Shown here in pieces: positions 18,487-28,200 of a stretch of DNA of 64,000 nt. The notes under the pieces were generated by a model. The model ran no database searches and was not told the origin of the DNA. It saw only the letters and a program-made list of their open reading frames with translations. The stretch's first letter is position 1. Each line of letters begins with the position of its first letter. The stretch spans positions 1 to 64,000 of the forward strand of contig JAFAVK010000011.1 in the NCBI GenBank assembly GCA_019242475.1, written 5' to 3'. The DNA comes from Acidobacteriota bacterium (GTDB taxonomy: Bacteria; Acidobacteriota; Blastocatellia; Pyrinomonadales; Pyrinomonadaceae). Made by a program: the position numbers and the translations under genes.

Positions 18487-18514
18487 AATATAGCACTTCG
18501 GCATTCTTTGTCAA
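18487..18514 (-). promoter_or_regulatory. groESL promoter
   Basis: On the minus strand: TTGACA (18509-18514), a 16-bp spacer, then TATATT (18487-18492). The CIRCE begins one base downstream of the -10, so HrcA binding would block the transcription start. Confidence 0.85.
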
Positions 18515-18532
18515 CCCGCGCGTTTTAAGGGG

Positions 18533-18705
18533 CAGGGTCTATTCATTCTTGCCGGTAGGGCACGGGGCGGTTCACCGCCGAGGCGCCGAGAACGCAGAGG
18601 GGGCGCAGAGGAAATCCGAATCCCTCCGCGCCCCCTCTGCGCCCCCTCGGCGCCTCGGCGGTGAATCTTACCTGCTCTATAAAACCCTGGAATGAATAGA
18701 CCCTG
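18533..18705. mobile_element. MITE-like palindromic element
   Basis: 173 bp, non-coding. Perfect 16-bp terminal inverted repeats, cagggtctattcattc (18533-18548) and its complement (18690-18705). A nested, nearly perfect stem pairs about 18571-18611 with about 18623-18665 and is rich in GCAGAGG/GGCGCCG motifs. No clear target duplication is visible. It lies between the groESL promoter and the second 21-bp array. A REP-type palindrome is the alternative. Confidence 0.68.
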
Positions 18706-19137
18706 TGCCGGAGGCGTCCTAACTATTACCGGGCTCTATTTTGCGGCCTTCGGGAGTGATTCGACGCGCACCGGGGCCGTCTCCACAGCCGCCGAGACGG
18801 TCTTTTACATTAATTTTATTTATGCCGCGGCGGTTTGTATAAATCCTACAGTTGTCGGGATGAACTCTACGTCCGCCGGCGTACACTTTGCATAAATTTT
18901 ATTTATCCTACACGTGTTTGTATAAATCCTACAGTTGTCGAGGTCATCTCTACAGTTGTCGGAGCCATCTCTACAGCCGTCGGGATGAACTCTACAGACG
19001 CCGGGGTCATCTCTACACCTGCCGAAGTCGTCTCGACAGTCGCCGGAGAAGGTTCCGCAGGTCGGAAAATGGTTTTTGCGCTTGCCGGAAGAGATTTTGC
19101 GGCCGCCGGAGGCGTTTTGCAGGGGGCGGGCGGGGTT
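18706..19137. repeat. 21-bp-period degenerate tandem array (array B)
   Basis: About twenty units of 21 bp (one is 20 bp). Best copies run 18928-19053, of the type TCTACAG-N2-GTCGG-N7, for example tctacagttgtcggagccatc. AT-rich variant units (ttttacattaattttatttat) interrupt at 18803-18823 and 18886-18906. Copies decay to the right but keep phase to 19137, immediately before the stop codon of the Fis-type gene. Sequence is unrelated to array A; only the period is shared. Open frames through it encode spurious 7-residue repeats. Confidence 0.88.
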
Positions 19138-19404
19138 TCAGCGCTTGCGGCGGGCGGCCGTGTTGCGGGGGCGGTGGTTGTTGGAGGCGGCGGCGCGCTC
19201 CTGCGTGCGGTAGCCGGCGACGCGCTTGGAGAGCGTGTTGCGGTGGATGCCGAGCGTGGCGGCCGTGCGCGAGAGGTGCTCCTTGTGGCGCGCGAGCGCC
19301 TTCTGGATGTAGAGCTTCTCGAACTCTTCGAGGGCCTCGTCGAGCATGATCTGGCCGTCGAGCATCTCGTCTATTAAGGCTTCGAGCCGGGCGCGCATAG
19401 GCAT
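19138..19404 (-). CDS. Fis-type helix-turn-helix protein
   Basis: 88 aa. The C-terminal half is a Fis/NtrC-type HTH: 'EFEKLYIQKALARHKEHLSR' then 'TAATLGIHRNTLSKRV' (recognition helix 'HRNTLSKR'), followed by a basic tail (RPRNTAARRKR). It resembles the isolated DNA-binding domain of sigma-54 activators, without receiver or AAA+ domains. 'ggagcg' lies upstream of the ATG. A nucleoid-associated or local regulatory role is possible; targets are unknown. Confidence 0.87.
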   Translation of the reverse strand: MPMRARLEALIDEMLDGQIMLDEALEEFEKLYIQKALARHKEHLSRTAATLGIHRNTLSKRVAGYRTQERAAASNNHRPRNTAARRKR

Positions 19405-19471
19405 GGGGGGTCGCTCCGTCCGTTCAAATTAAAGTTTCAATGGGCGCACGTTTCTCGGCGCCCGCACGGGC

Positions 19472-19984
19472 TCAGGCGAAAAGATGCCGGTACTGTGCGA
19501 GGAAGCGCGCGCGCAACTCGTCCGACGTGCAGAAGGCGAGCAGCCGCGCGCCCTCCGCGAGCGCGGGGCCGGTGCGCGCCTTCGCGACCGCTTCGAGCTT
19601 GACGGGGAAGGCCGTCAGCGCGAGGTAGACGACCGAGCAGACGGCCACGCCCCGCACCAGTCCGAAGCCCGCGCCGAGCGCGCGGTCGAACCACTGGAGC
19701 TTCGCCCGCTTCAACCCCGCGCGCGCCGACTCGCCGAGGATGAACCCGACGGCCAGCACGACGCCCACCATCAGCAGGAAGCCCGCCGCGTAACCGGCCT
19801 CGACCGACTCGACCAGGCCCAGGCCGCGCACGAACGCGCCGGCCTGCGCGTACGTGTGCGACGCGACGAAGAAGCCGACCACCAGCCCGCAGCTCGCGAT
19901 CAACGCGCGCACGAACCCGCGCAACGCGCCCGCCGCGACGGACGCCCCGACGATTGCCAGCACGAAGAGGTCGAAGAGAGTCAT
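19472..19984 (-). CDS. cvpA: CvpA family membrane protein
   Basis: 170 aa with four predicted TM helices. Begins 'MTLFDLFVLAIVGASVAAGALRG', the typical CvpA start, and later has 'KLQWFDRALGAGFGLVRG', the conserved family motif. CvpA was named from colicin V production and is tied to envelope homeostasis; its biochemical role is not established. No Shine-Dalgarno precedes the ATG: the bases before it are 'cttttcttcc', directly following a repeat hairpin. It follows purC on the same strand. Confidence 0.88.
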   Translation of the reverse strand: MTLFDLFVLAIVGASVAAGALRGFVRALIASCGLVVGFFVASHTYAQAGAFVRGLGLVESVEAGYAAGFLLMVGVVLAVGFILGESARAGLKRAKLQWFDRALGAGFGLVRGVAVCSVVYLALTAFPVKLEAVAKARTGPALAEGARLLAFCTSDELRARFLAQYRHLFA

Positions 19985-19990
19985 GGAAGA

Positions 19991-20115
19991 AAAGTAGGCA
20001 GAAGGCAGATGGCAGTAGGCAGTTGAAAACCTTGCTGCCGAAACCCTCTGGTTAGTCTTGCAACGTCCTTAACGCGGAGCGTACTGCCATCTGCTATCTG
20101 CCTACTGCCTACTGC
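19991..20115. repeat. Inverted heptamer-repeat hairpin (GTAGGCA type)
   Basis: Left arm gtaggca, gaaggca, gatggca, gtaggca (about 19994-20021). Right arm (about 20081-20115) is the complement of gtaggca, gtaggca, gatagca, gatggca, gta. About 60 bp of other sequence lies between. It spans the whole purC-cvpA gap and supplies the purC stop codon (TAG). A close relative lies at 55261-55338. Confidence 0.82.
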
Positions 20116-21014
20116 GTAAGCGTCTTCCCCGTCAGCAGGCGGTACGCTTCGAGGTAGCGGTCGGTCGTGGCGGCGGCCGTCTCGGGCGGGAGCGGCGGCG
20201 CGGGCGGCCGCTTGTCCCAGTCGAGCGTTTCGAGGTAGTCGCGGACGAACTGCTTGTCGAAGGAGGGCTGCGAGTGGCCCGGCTCGTAGGCCGCCGCGGG
20301 CCAGAAGCGCGAGGAGTCGGGTGTTAGCGCCTCGTCGATGAGAATGATGCGGCCCTCCTCGTCGCGCCCGAACTCGAACTTGGTGTCGGCGATGATGATG
20401 CCGCGGTCGCGCGCGTAAACCTCCGCGTCGTGGTAGAGCGCGAGCGCTGTGTTGCGCAGGTGCTCGGTCGCCTCGCCGCCGACGATGTCGCGCATCCGCC
20501 CCTCGCTGATGTTCTCGTCGTGGCCCGACTCGGCCTTGGTCGCGGGCGTAAATATCGGCGCGGGGAGCTTGGCCGACTCCTGCAAACCCTCGGGCAGCTT
20601 GTGGCCGCAGACCTCGCCCGTCGCCAGGTAGTCTTTCCAGCCCGAGCCCGCCAGGTAGCCGCGCACGACGCACTCGACGGGGAAGACCTCCGTGCGGCGC
20701 ACGAGCATCGAGCGGCCGCGGAGCAGTCCGGCCGAGGCGCGGACTGACTCGGGCATCGCGCCCACGTCCGTCGTGACGAGGTGATGCGGCGTGACGTGTG
20801 CGAGGCGCGCGAACCAGAAGGCGGAGAGCGCGGTGAGCACCTCGCCCTTGCGCTCGATCTGCGTGGGGAGCACGCAGTCGAAGGCGGAGATGCGGTCGGT
20901 GGCGACGACGAGGAGGTGCCGTTCGTCCACCTCGTACACGTCGCGCACCTTGCCGCGCCGCGCGAGCCTGAGCCCGGGGAGGGAAGTCTCGGCGACTGTC
21001 GGAGTGCCGGTCAT
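20109..21014 (-). CDS. purC: Phosphoribosylaminoimidazole-succinocarboxamide synthase
   Basis: 301 aa. Makes SAICAR from CAIR, aspartate and ATP in purine synthesis. 'RGKVRDVYEVDERHLLVVAT' then 'DRISAFDCVLPTQIERKG' form the ATP-binding start. 'ECVVRGYLAGSGWKDY' and 'IIIADTKFEFGRDEEGRIIL' are the later signatures. The length is that of the long, yeast-like subfamily. The ATG at 21014 was chosen because the conserved sequence begins about 12 residues in; the frame is open further upstream. The stop codon lies inside a GTAGGCA repeat. Confidence 0.96.
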   Translation of the reverse strand: MTGTPTVAETSLPGLRLARRGKVRDVYEVDERHLLVVATDRISAFDCVLPTQIERKGEVLTALSAFWFARLAHVTPHHLVTTDVGAMPESVRASAGLLRGRSMLVRRTEVFPVECVVRGYLAGSGWKDYLATGEVCGHKLPEGLQESAKLPAPIFTPATKAESGHDENISEGRMRDIVGGEATEHLRNTALALYHDAEVYARDRGIIIADTKFEFGRDEEGRIILIDEALTPDSSRFWPAAAYEPGHSQPSFDKQFVRDYLETLDWDKRPPAPPLPPETAAATTDRYLEAYRLLTGKTLTQ

Positions 21015-21135
21015 GTCTCTGTTCAAAGTCGGCCTGGGACGGTCAGGTTGAAAGCGAAAGTGGGAGCCCCCGGGGCGTGCGGGATTGTGCTCGCCGGCCC
21101 CGATTTTTGTCAAGGGTAAGGTTGTCGGCCGTCGG

Positions 21136-21609
21136 CTATTTCAACGCTTCACGCAGCCTCCGAATCTGCGCGGCGTGGTTGTGCGCGTGGGCGGCGTAGA
21201 TGCGGAGCCAGTCTTCGGCGGTGTAGCGGCCGGACTCGGAGTGCGTGCCGGCGCGCGACCAGTCGGCGTCCGACATCGCGTCGAGGAGTTGGCCGGTGGT
21301 GGCGCGGGCGCCGCGCAGGGCGTCGAGCGCGGGCTCGACGGGGCGCTCGTTGTAGCGGAGGCTCGCGGCGTAGTGCTCCTGGTCGTAGCCCTGTATCTGC
21401 GGGTCGTCTTCGGTGAGGAGTTTGCGGAGGCGGATGGCGCTGTTCATCTCGCTGTCGGCGAGGTGCTGGACGACCTCGCGCGCGCTCCACTTGCCGGGGA
21501 CGGGGTGGGCCGAAAGCGTCTCGTCGTCGAAGCCTTCGAGGCTGCGTGCGACCTCTTCGTAACCGGCCTTGTACTGCTCGATGAGCGCCTTTCGTTCTTC
21601 GTTCGTCAT
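21136..21609 (-). CDS. DinB family protein
   Basis: 157 aa four-helix-bundle protein of the DinB/YfiT superfamily. Metal-ligand pattern: 'VVQHLADSEM' (first His) and 'HAHNHAAQI' near the C-terminus. Such proteins bind a divalent metal and some are thiol-dependent S-transferases; the substrate here is unknown. 'PGKWSAREVVQHLADSE' is typical. It lies 121 bp upstream of purC on the same strand and is divergent from the response-regulator gene. Confidence 0.88.
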   Translation of the reverse strand: MTNEERKALIEQYKAGYEEVARSLEGFDDETLSAHPVPGKWSAREVVQHLADSEMNSAIRLRKLLTEDDPQIQGYDQEHYAASLRYNERPVEPALDALRGARATTGQLLDAMSDADWSRAGTHSESGRYTAEDWLRIYAAHAHNHAAQIRRLREALK

Positions 21610-21764
21610 AAAGCTCCTTCAAGTCGGGGGTTGTGGTTGACCGCTCGCGTGTTGTTGTAAATATCACACGTCCGGCGGCTTTGAAAGGGTGACGATTCCG
21701 GGACGGCCGTCCGCGCCCTTTGTTCCGCGCCGGACAGTGCCGCGGGCCGAAGATTATTTATTGC

Positions 21765-21793
21765 TTGAGTTTAGTCGGCCGGTTCGCTATAGT
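21765..21793 (+). promoter_or_regulatory. Promoter for the response-regulator gene
   Basis: TTGAGT (21765-21770), a 17-bp spacer, then TATAGT (21788-21793). Transcription would start near 21800, which rules out earlier in-frame start codons and supports the ATG at 21847. Confidence 0.7.
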
Positions 21794-21846
21794 TCTTGAT
21801 GTCCCGGGGTGCGCGCCCGCCGTGGCGTACCCTCAACCGTTCCGCG

Positions 21847-22623
21847 ATGACTCAAAAATCTGCCGCCGCCATTCCCGACGTGAAGGACACAGGTGAAGAG
21901 AAGATCGAGGCGGGCGAGCGCAAGCTCAAGCTCCTCATCATCGAAGACGATGAGACGATTCTCGAACTCATCTCCGAGCACTTTTCACGTACGGGCTACA
22001 CGGTGCAGACGGCGCAGGACGGTCTGGCAGGCGTCCAGGCGGCCTTGAACGACCGCCCCGACGCCATCGTCCTCGACCTCATGCTTCCTAAAATGGACGG
22101 GCTGGCCGTCTGCCGTGAAATACGGGAGAAGGCGTCCTACATCCCGATCCTGATGCTGACGGCCAAGGACGACGTGGTTGACAAGGTGCTCGGCCTTGAG
22201 ATGGGCGCGGACGACTACATCACCAAGCCCTTCGTCCTGCGCGAGCTTGAGGCCCGCCTCAAGAGCGTGATGCGCCGCATGCGCGCGGCCTCGCGCTCCG
22301 AGACGAGCGAGGACGCCCCGATTCTCAGGGGGCGGCTGCGCATTGACCCGGCCAAGCGCGAGGTGACGGTCGGCGACCGGCAGGTCGAGCTGACGCCCAA
22401 GGAGTTCGAGCTGCTCCGCCTCTTCGCCTCCAACCCCGGCCGCGTCTTCCCGCGGAAATACCTCTTGGAGAAGATTTGGGACTACTCCTACGAGGGCTAC
22501 GACCGCACGATTGACTCGCACATCAACCGGCTGCGAGCCAAGATCGAAGATAACCCCGAGAACCCGCAGATGGTTCTGACCGTCTGGGGCATCGGTTACA
22601 AGTTCAGCGACGAACAGCGCTGA
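21847..22623 (+). CDS. OmpR/PhoB-family response regulator
   Basis: 258 aa. Receiver domain from about residue 22 ('KLLIIEDDETILELISEHF'), phospho-acceptor Asp in 'IVLDLMLPKMDG', switch Thr/Lys in 'ILMLTAKDD' and 'GADDYITKPF'. The C-terminal winged helix has 'VELTPKEFELLRLFASNPGR' and 'RTIDSHINRLRAKIEDNP'. There is no histidine kinase beside it, so it is an orphan regulator here. It precedes the two AMIN-like/HEAT genes on the same strand (142-bp gap), which may or may not be its targets. Confidence 0.95.
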   Translation: MTQKSAAAIPDVKDTGEEKIEAGERKLKLLIIEDDETILELISEHFSRTGYTVQTAQDGLAGVQAALNDRPDAIVLDLMLPKMDGLAVCREIREKASYIPILMLTAKDDVVDKVLGLEMGADDYITKPFVLRELEARLKSVMRRMRAASRSETSEDAPILRGRLRIDPAKREVTVGDRQVELTPKEFELLRLFASNPGRVFPRKYLLEKIWDYSYEGYDRTIDSHINRLRAKIEDNPENPQMVLTVWGIGYKFSDEQR

Positions 22624-22765
22624 AGGGTTCCACTCCCGGAGAAGGCCGCCAGAGCCTTCCGCCAAGGGCGACGAGCACACGGCCCCGCTCGCGACCCTTC
22701 CTAACCCCGAAAGACTCCAGACGGTCTCACCCACCGGCGGGCGCACCAGCCCGGAAGTAAAACTT

Positions 22766-25189
22766 ATGAACAAGGAATCGACCGGACACGACTTTGCCGT
22801 GCTGTTGAAGACGTGGAGCCGCGGCGCGCTCGGCTCGCGCTGCGTGCGGCTCGGGCTCGTCGCCGCGGCGGGCGTCTCGCTCGCGCTGAGCGGCCCCGAA
22901 CAGCCCCTGGCGCAGCAGCGCTACAAGGAGCCGACCGTCACCGTCACCGGCGTCTCTACGTCGGGCAACGTCGTCTCGATCTCGGCGGACGGCTCGCTCG
23001 GCCACGCGCAGACGTGGCAAGACCCGGACGGCAAGTTCCACGTCGTGCTCGTCAACGGGCAGGTCGCGCCCGGCGCGGCGCGGGGCGTCAGGACGGAACG
23101 CGTCGGCAACTCGCTTGAGCTGGTCGTGCCCGTCAAGCGCGGCGCGAACGTGACCGTCCAGCCGCGCGGCAACCGCCTCGACCTCGTCGTGACGGGCGGC
23201 GCGCTCAACGTCGAGAACTTCCCCGTCGAACAGCAGCAGCCGAAGCCCGAGCGCAACGCGGCCCGCACGCCGCCGCCGCCGCGCGAGGCGGCGGCGGGCG
23301 AGGCGCCCGAGCGCGTGCAGCAGTCGAAGGCGGAGTCCAGGCACCGCGGCGCGGCCGAGCCCTCGGCCGCCGAACCCGCACAGCCCTCTCCGGTTCAGTC
23401 TTCGGCCCCGGCGCCTCCGCCCGTCCAGGCGCAAGCGCCGGCGCAGCCGAACGCGCAGGCCGACATGGTCAACGTGAGCAGCCCCCCGCCGCCTTCCAAC
23501 CCCGTCGTCGCGCAGCCGGCCGCGGTGAAGTTGGAGACGGCCAAGGGCGAGGGACTTTTGTCGTACCTCCTCTCGCTCCCTTCGCTGTTCGCAGTGGTCG
23601 GCGTCGGCCTCGCGGGCTCGGTCGGCCTGTTCGTCAGGCGCAGGCGCTCGGACGACGGCGTTGAAGAGGGCCACGCGGCCGAGACGAAGAAGACGCGCGC
23701 CGAGGGGAAGGCCGGGAAGTCGAAGGAGAAGCCCTTCGAACAGTCCAAGGGCGACCGGCGCAAGTCGGACATCACAGTCCCTTTCGAGCGCCGCAAGTCG
23801 GGCAGCGGTGCGGAGGATGAGGCGACGCGTCGCGGGCGCGAGATGGAGACCGAAGCCTCCGCGAGGCAGGAGCGCGCGGCCGAGTCGAAGTCGCACGCGG
23901 CCGCGCCCGCTTTCCTCTACGGCTCATACCGCATCGACCAGGAGGTCGCGAGCCTCGTCGCGGGCGGCCCGCACAGCATCGAAGTCCTCGCCTCGCGCGC
24001 GGCGGACGACCGGCGCGCCGTCGAGACCTCTCTGCTCAAAGCCCTGCGCGCCCCCGAGACGGACGCGGACGGCAGGCGCCGTGCGCGCACCGCGCTCGAA
24101 GACTACGGCTTCGTCGCGCGCGCGTGCGCCGCGCTCCTGCTCGGCGGCGAGACCTTCGAGCGCGTGAGCGCCGCGTGCGCCCTCGGCGACATGCGGAGCA
24201 CACAGGCGCTCCCGTTCCTGACCGAGGCGCTCTACGACGCCGACCCGCTCGTCCGCACCGAGTGCGTCAAGAGCCTCGGCGCCCTGGGCCTGCCCTCGGC
24301 CATCGGCGCCCTGCTCGACGTGGCGCGGCGCCACCAGGACATGTCTACCGCGGTGCTCGGCCCGGCGCTCACGGCCTGCTCGGTCGAGTCGCTCGAACTC
24401 GACCGCGGCGCCCACGCCTTCGCGCACACGCAGCTCGACTCTCAGGAGTCGTATGCTTCGGGCTCGAACGCGCGCGCGCTCGTGCCGGCGGCCGACTACG
24501 AAGAGCTGCCCGAGTCGTGCGACGACGAGGCTTTGAGCGCGGCCCTCGTCCGCATCGAGAGCACGGACACCGAGTCGCGCGTCAACGCGGCGCAGCACCT
24601 CGCGCAATTCCAGGTGCGCCGCGCGGTCGCCGCGCTCGCGCAGGCCGCGCGCCACGACCGGGAGGACGCGGTGCGCTCGGCCGCCGTCAACAGCCTCGGG
24701 CTCATCAACCACGAGTCGGTCTTCGCGCACGTCATCATGGCGCTCGCCGACGAGGCGCGCGAAGTCCGCGCCGCGGCCGCGCGCGCACTCTCGCGCCTGA
24801 ACTTCGAGCGCGCCGAAGCCTACGTCCGCGTCGCCGAGACGGCCGACGCGCGGATGCTTCAGGACGTGGCGCACGCGTGCGTCAAGGCGGGGCTCGCGGC
24901 GCAGGCCGTCGGCCGCCTGGCGAGCGAAGACCGGCGGCAGGCTTACGAGGCGTTCTCGCTGCTCTCCCTCTGTGTGGGCGGCGGCGAGTTGGGGCCTGTG
25001 CTCGACGCCATCGGGTCGCACCGCGACGACGAGTCGAGCCTGACCTGCGTCCAACTGCTCGGCGACTCGCTGAAGCCCGAGGTCTGCGAACGCCTGCGCG
25101 ACCTCGCGGCCGAGTCAGGGATGCCCGAGCGCGTGCGCCGCTCCATCCTCGAAACGGTCGGGCGCGTGCGGACGTTGGAGGCCGTGTGA
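22766..25189 (+). CDS. AMIN-like / TM / HEAT-repeat protein, copy 1
   Basis: 807 aa. N-terminal hydrophobic export segment (about 28-50), a ~100-residue beta-rich region resembling an AMIN domain ('FHVVLVNGQVAPGAARG', 'RGNRLDLVVTGG'), a Pro/Ala/Gln-rich linker, and one TM helix at about 264-291 followed by 'RRRRSDD'. A charged stretch leads to HEAT-type helical repeats (about 390-805; for example 'LPFLTEALYDADPLVRTECV' and 'VIMALADEAREVRAAAARAL'). The predicted topology puts AMIN in the periplasm and HEAT in the cytoplasm. No catalytic motif was seen. It is a paralogue of the next gene. Confidence 0.8.
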   Translation: MNKESTGHDFAVLLKTWSRGALGSRCVRLGLVAAAGVSLALSGPEQPLAQQRYKEPTVTVTGVSTSGNVVSISADGSLGHAQTWQDPDGKFHVVLVNGQVAPGAARGVRTERVGNSLELVVPVKRGANVTVQPRGNRLDLVVTGGALNVENFPVEQQQPKPERNAARTPPPPREAAAGEAPERVQQSKAESRHRGAAEPSAAEPAQPSPVQSSAPAPPPVQAQAPAQPNAQADMVNVSSPPPPSNPVVAQPAAVKLETAKGEGLLSYLLSLPSLFAVVGVGLAGSVGLFVRRRRSDDGVEEGHAAETKKTRAEGKAGKSKEKPFEQSKGDRRKSDITVPFERRKSGSGAEDEATRRGREMETEASARQERAAESKSHAAAPAFLYGSYRIDQEVASLVAGGPHSIEVLASRAADDRRAVETSLLKALRAPETDADGRRRARTALEDYGFVARACAALLLGGETFERVSAACALGDMRSTQALPFLTEALYDADPLVRTECVKSLGALGLPSAIGALLDVARRHQDMSTAVLGPALTACSVESLELDRGAHAFAHTQLDSQESYASGSNARALVPAADYEELPESCDDEALSAALVRIESTDTESRVNAAQHLAQFQVRRAVAALAQAARHDREDAVRSAAVNSLGLINHESVFAHVIMALADEAREVRAAAARALSRLNFERAEAYVRVAETADARMLQDVAHACVKAGLAAQAVGRLASEDRRQAYEAFSLLSLCVGGGELGPVLDAIGSHRDDESSLTCVQLLGDSLKPEVCERLRDLAAESGMPERVRRSILETVGRVRTLEAV

Positions 25190-25292
25190 GACGTTGGCGG
25201 GGCTCGCGCCTGCGCCGGATTTGTTTTGGTGACAAGCAGGCCGCGCTATTGCATAATGGCGCCGCCCGCAACCTTTTCCCGAGACTGTAGCG

Positions 25293-28200
25293 ATGCCCCT
25301 GAAGTCCAGCTCACAAATGCACAGACACATGCGAACGAAACTGCTCGTCGTGCTCGTCGCGGCGCTGGCGCTCTCCGGCCTGCTTCTGGCCGGCGGCGCG
25401 AGCGCGCAACGCGCCGGGCGTCAGGGGAACGACAACGCCTCAAGCGGCGGCACGAAGCGCGTCTTCGTCGGCCGCGGGAGCGACACGGGGCAGGGGTCGC
25501 GCGTGACCATCACGGCCGACGACTCTCTGAAGGACTACTCGGCGTATAGGAGCGGCGACCGCTTCTACGTCGTGCTGCCGAAGTCGGCGGCGGGCGGGGC
25601 GCGCGCGGGCGGCGCAGGCAAGGGTTATTCGGACATGCAGGTGCAGCAGCGCGGCGACTCGGTCGTGCTCAGCTACCGCGTCCAGCCCGGCGCCAAGCCG
25701 CGCGTCGAGCAGAAGTTCAACCGCCTCGACGTAGTCTTCGACGTGCCCGGCGACGCCGCGCAGCAGGCCGCCGCGGCGAACAACAACGCGCGCCAGCAAC
25801 AGCAACAGACGCCGCCCGCGGAGAACAGGGCCGCGCAGCAGAACAACCAGACGCAGGCCGCGACCAACCCGCCCAACGCGAACCCCACGCCCGAACGCCG
25901 TCAACCTACGGCGGATGAGGCCGCGCGGGCTCAGTCCGCGAACAACGCGGCCGCCAACACGCCGCCGCCCGTCGCCGCGTCCGAGCCGTCCACGCAGAAT
26001 CCCGCAACGGCTTCGGCCGCGCCGACGCAGGAGCCGGCCGCGGCCGCCAGCCCCACGGCCGAGCCGCAGGTCGCGCAGGCGCAGCCGCCCACGACGGTCG
26101 CGCCCATCACCACGAATCAACCCGCGGCCGCGACCCAGACCGGCTCGTCGCTCGGCACGTTCCTGATTAGAAACTGGGCGCTGGCGCTCGTCTTCGCGCT
26201 GGTCGTCGTCGGCCTCGGGCTCGTCTTCGCCGCGCGCCGCACGGCCACGGCCCAGCCCGCGCCGGTCGAAGGTCTGAAAGAAGAATCGAAGACGAAGTCC
26301 GAAGAGTCCCGCGCCGCGCGCGCGAATGAGGCCACGACCAAGGCGCTCAAGGACGCGAAGGACGCGTCGGCCGCGGCACAGGTTTCGACGCTCGACGCGT
26401 CGAAGGCTTCGACCGCCGGCAAGGCCGAGCCCGTGAGCAAAGCTTCAACCGTCGGCACGGAGGAGACTGTCAACGCGGCAGAGGCTTCGGGCACGGACTT
26501 GAAGCCGCTCGTCGGTGCCGCCGCGCTCGCGGGCGGCGCGGCCGTTGCGAAGTCGAAGAAGCAGTCGAAGAAGGAGGCGAGGCAGGAGGCCAGGCGGAAG
26601 AAGAAGGGCGGGCGTGTCGAAGAGCCCGCACGTGCGGAGTCGCCCGCCGCCGAGTCCGAGGTCGCCGCGCCTGTCACTCAGGAGACGTTGGTCGAAGAGA
26701 CTGCGGCCGCCGTACCCGTCGCGGAAGAGGCGACGGCCGCCGAGCCGTTTGCCGAAGAGACGCTCGTCCGCGAAGGGCCCGCCGTCGAAACCTCTCCCGT
26801 CGAACAGGCCGCGCCCGCGGAAGAGACGGCCGCGCCCGCACAACTTGAAGAGACAGTTGAGCCCGCGCAACTTGAAATTGCAGAGCCGTTTGTTGAGACG
26901 GCGGCGTCGTCCTTCGTCGCTTCGGAGGTCGAGACAACAGAGATCGCTCCCGTCGAAACAGAGACGGCCGAGCCCGTCATCGAGGCTGAAGCGCCCGCGC
27001 CCGTCACGGAGATCGAGCCGGCCTTCGCGCCCGACCCCGAGCGCGTGCTCAACGAGACACACAGTCTGCTCGAAGGCGAGGAGTACGACCGCGCGGTCGT
27101 CGGCTCGCGCGACGCGATGGCGCGCCAGATGGTCGCCGCCGAGTTGCTCGCGGCGCTCGCCAGCCGCAACACGCAACGCCGCGCGCGTGCGAGCGCGGCC
27201 TTCGTCGAACACGGCTACTTCGAAGAGACCGCGCGCGACCTGCGCGAGGCCGACGCGCCCGCCGAGCGCTCGGCCGCGGCGCGCTCGCTCGCCCTCCTCG
27301 GCGACCGCAAGGCCACGCCGCTGCTCGTCGCCGCGCTCGAAGACCCGGTCGTGGACGTGAGGCGGGCCGCCGTCGAGGCGCTCGGCGCGCTGCGCGACCC
27401 TTCGGCCGTCGGGCCGCTCGAAACCCTGCTCGAACGCGAGAAGAACGAGCGCAACCGCATCCCGCCGCGGGTCGTCCGCACCGCCGTCGAGTTCTGCCGC
27501 GAAGGCTTTGAACAGACCCCCGCCGTCGAGACGCAGCCCGCCGTCCACGCCGTCGAGGCGAGCGAACCCGCTCCCCCCTTCGAGGCCGAAGCCGCGCCGG
27601 CCGAAGAGGCCGCGGGCATCGTCGAAGCGCTGCCCGCAGAAGAGCACGCGCCCGCCGGCGTCGAACAGAAAGAAGAGGCCGCGACGTTTGAAGAGGCTGC
27701 GGTCGAAACCGCGCCGGAACCCTTCATTGACCTCGCCGCGCCGGAGACGGCCGAAGAGACCTCCGTCTCAATCGCGCCCTTCGTCGATGAATCCTTCGAG
27801 GCCGAGGCGACGGGCGAGCCCGCGCACGTGCCCGAGCCCGTCCACACCGGGGAGACGGCCGCGGAGACCGCTGTCGAGCCCTTCATCGAAACAGAGCAGC
27901 CCTTCGTCTCTTTTGAAGAAGAGTCAGCCGTCGCCGAAGAGGTCAACAACGAGCCTTTCGTCGGGCGGGAGGAAGAGGTCACGTCGGCGGGGACTTTCGA
28001 CTTCGTGACGGGGCAGCACGAGTCCGGCCAGGCCGCGCTCTTCGACTCGGGCGCCGAAGAGGCCACGCGCGAGATCGAGCCGGTCGCGGCAGACACCTCG
28101 AAGGAGTTGGCCCCGACCGCGGGCGAGTGGTTCGACTTCGACATGAGCGAGATGGGCGGCGGAGCTCAGCCCACCGCCTCCGCGACGCCCGCGACCGAGC

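Noticed and set aside
18835..19377. 180-residue frame with 7-residue repeats (STVVGAI type)
   Set aside because: It is the translation of the 21-bp array and then runs antisense through the Fis-type gene, so it reflects period, not coding.
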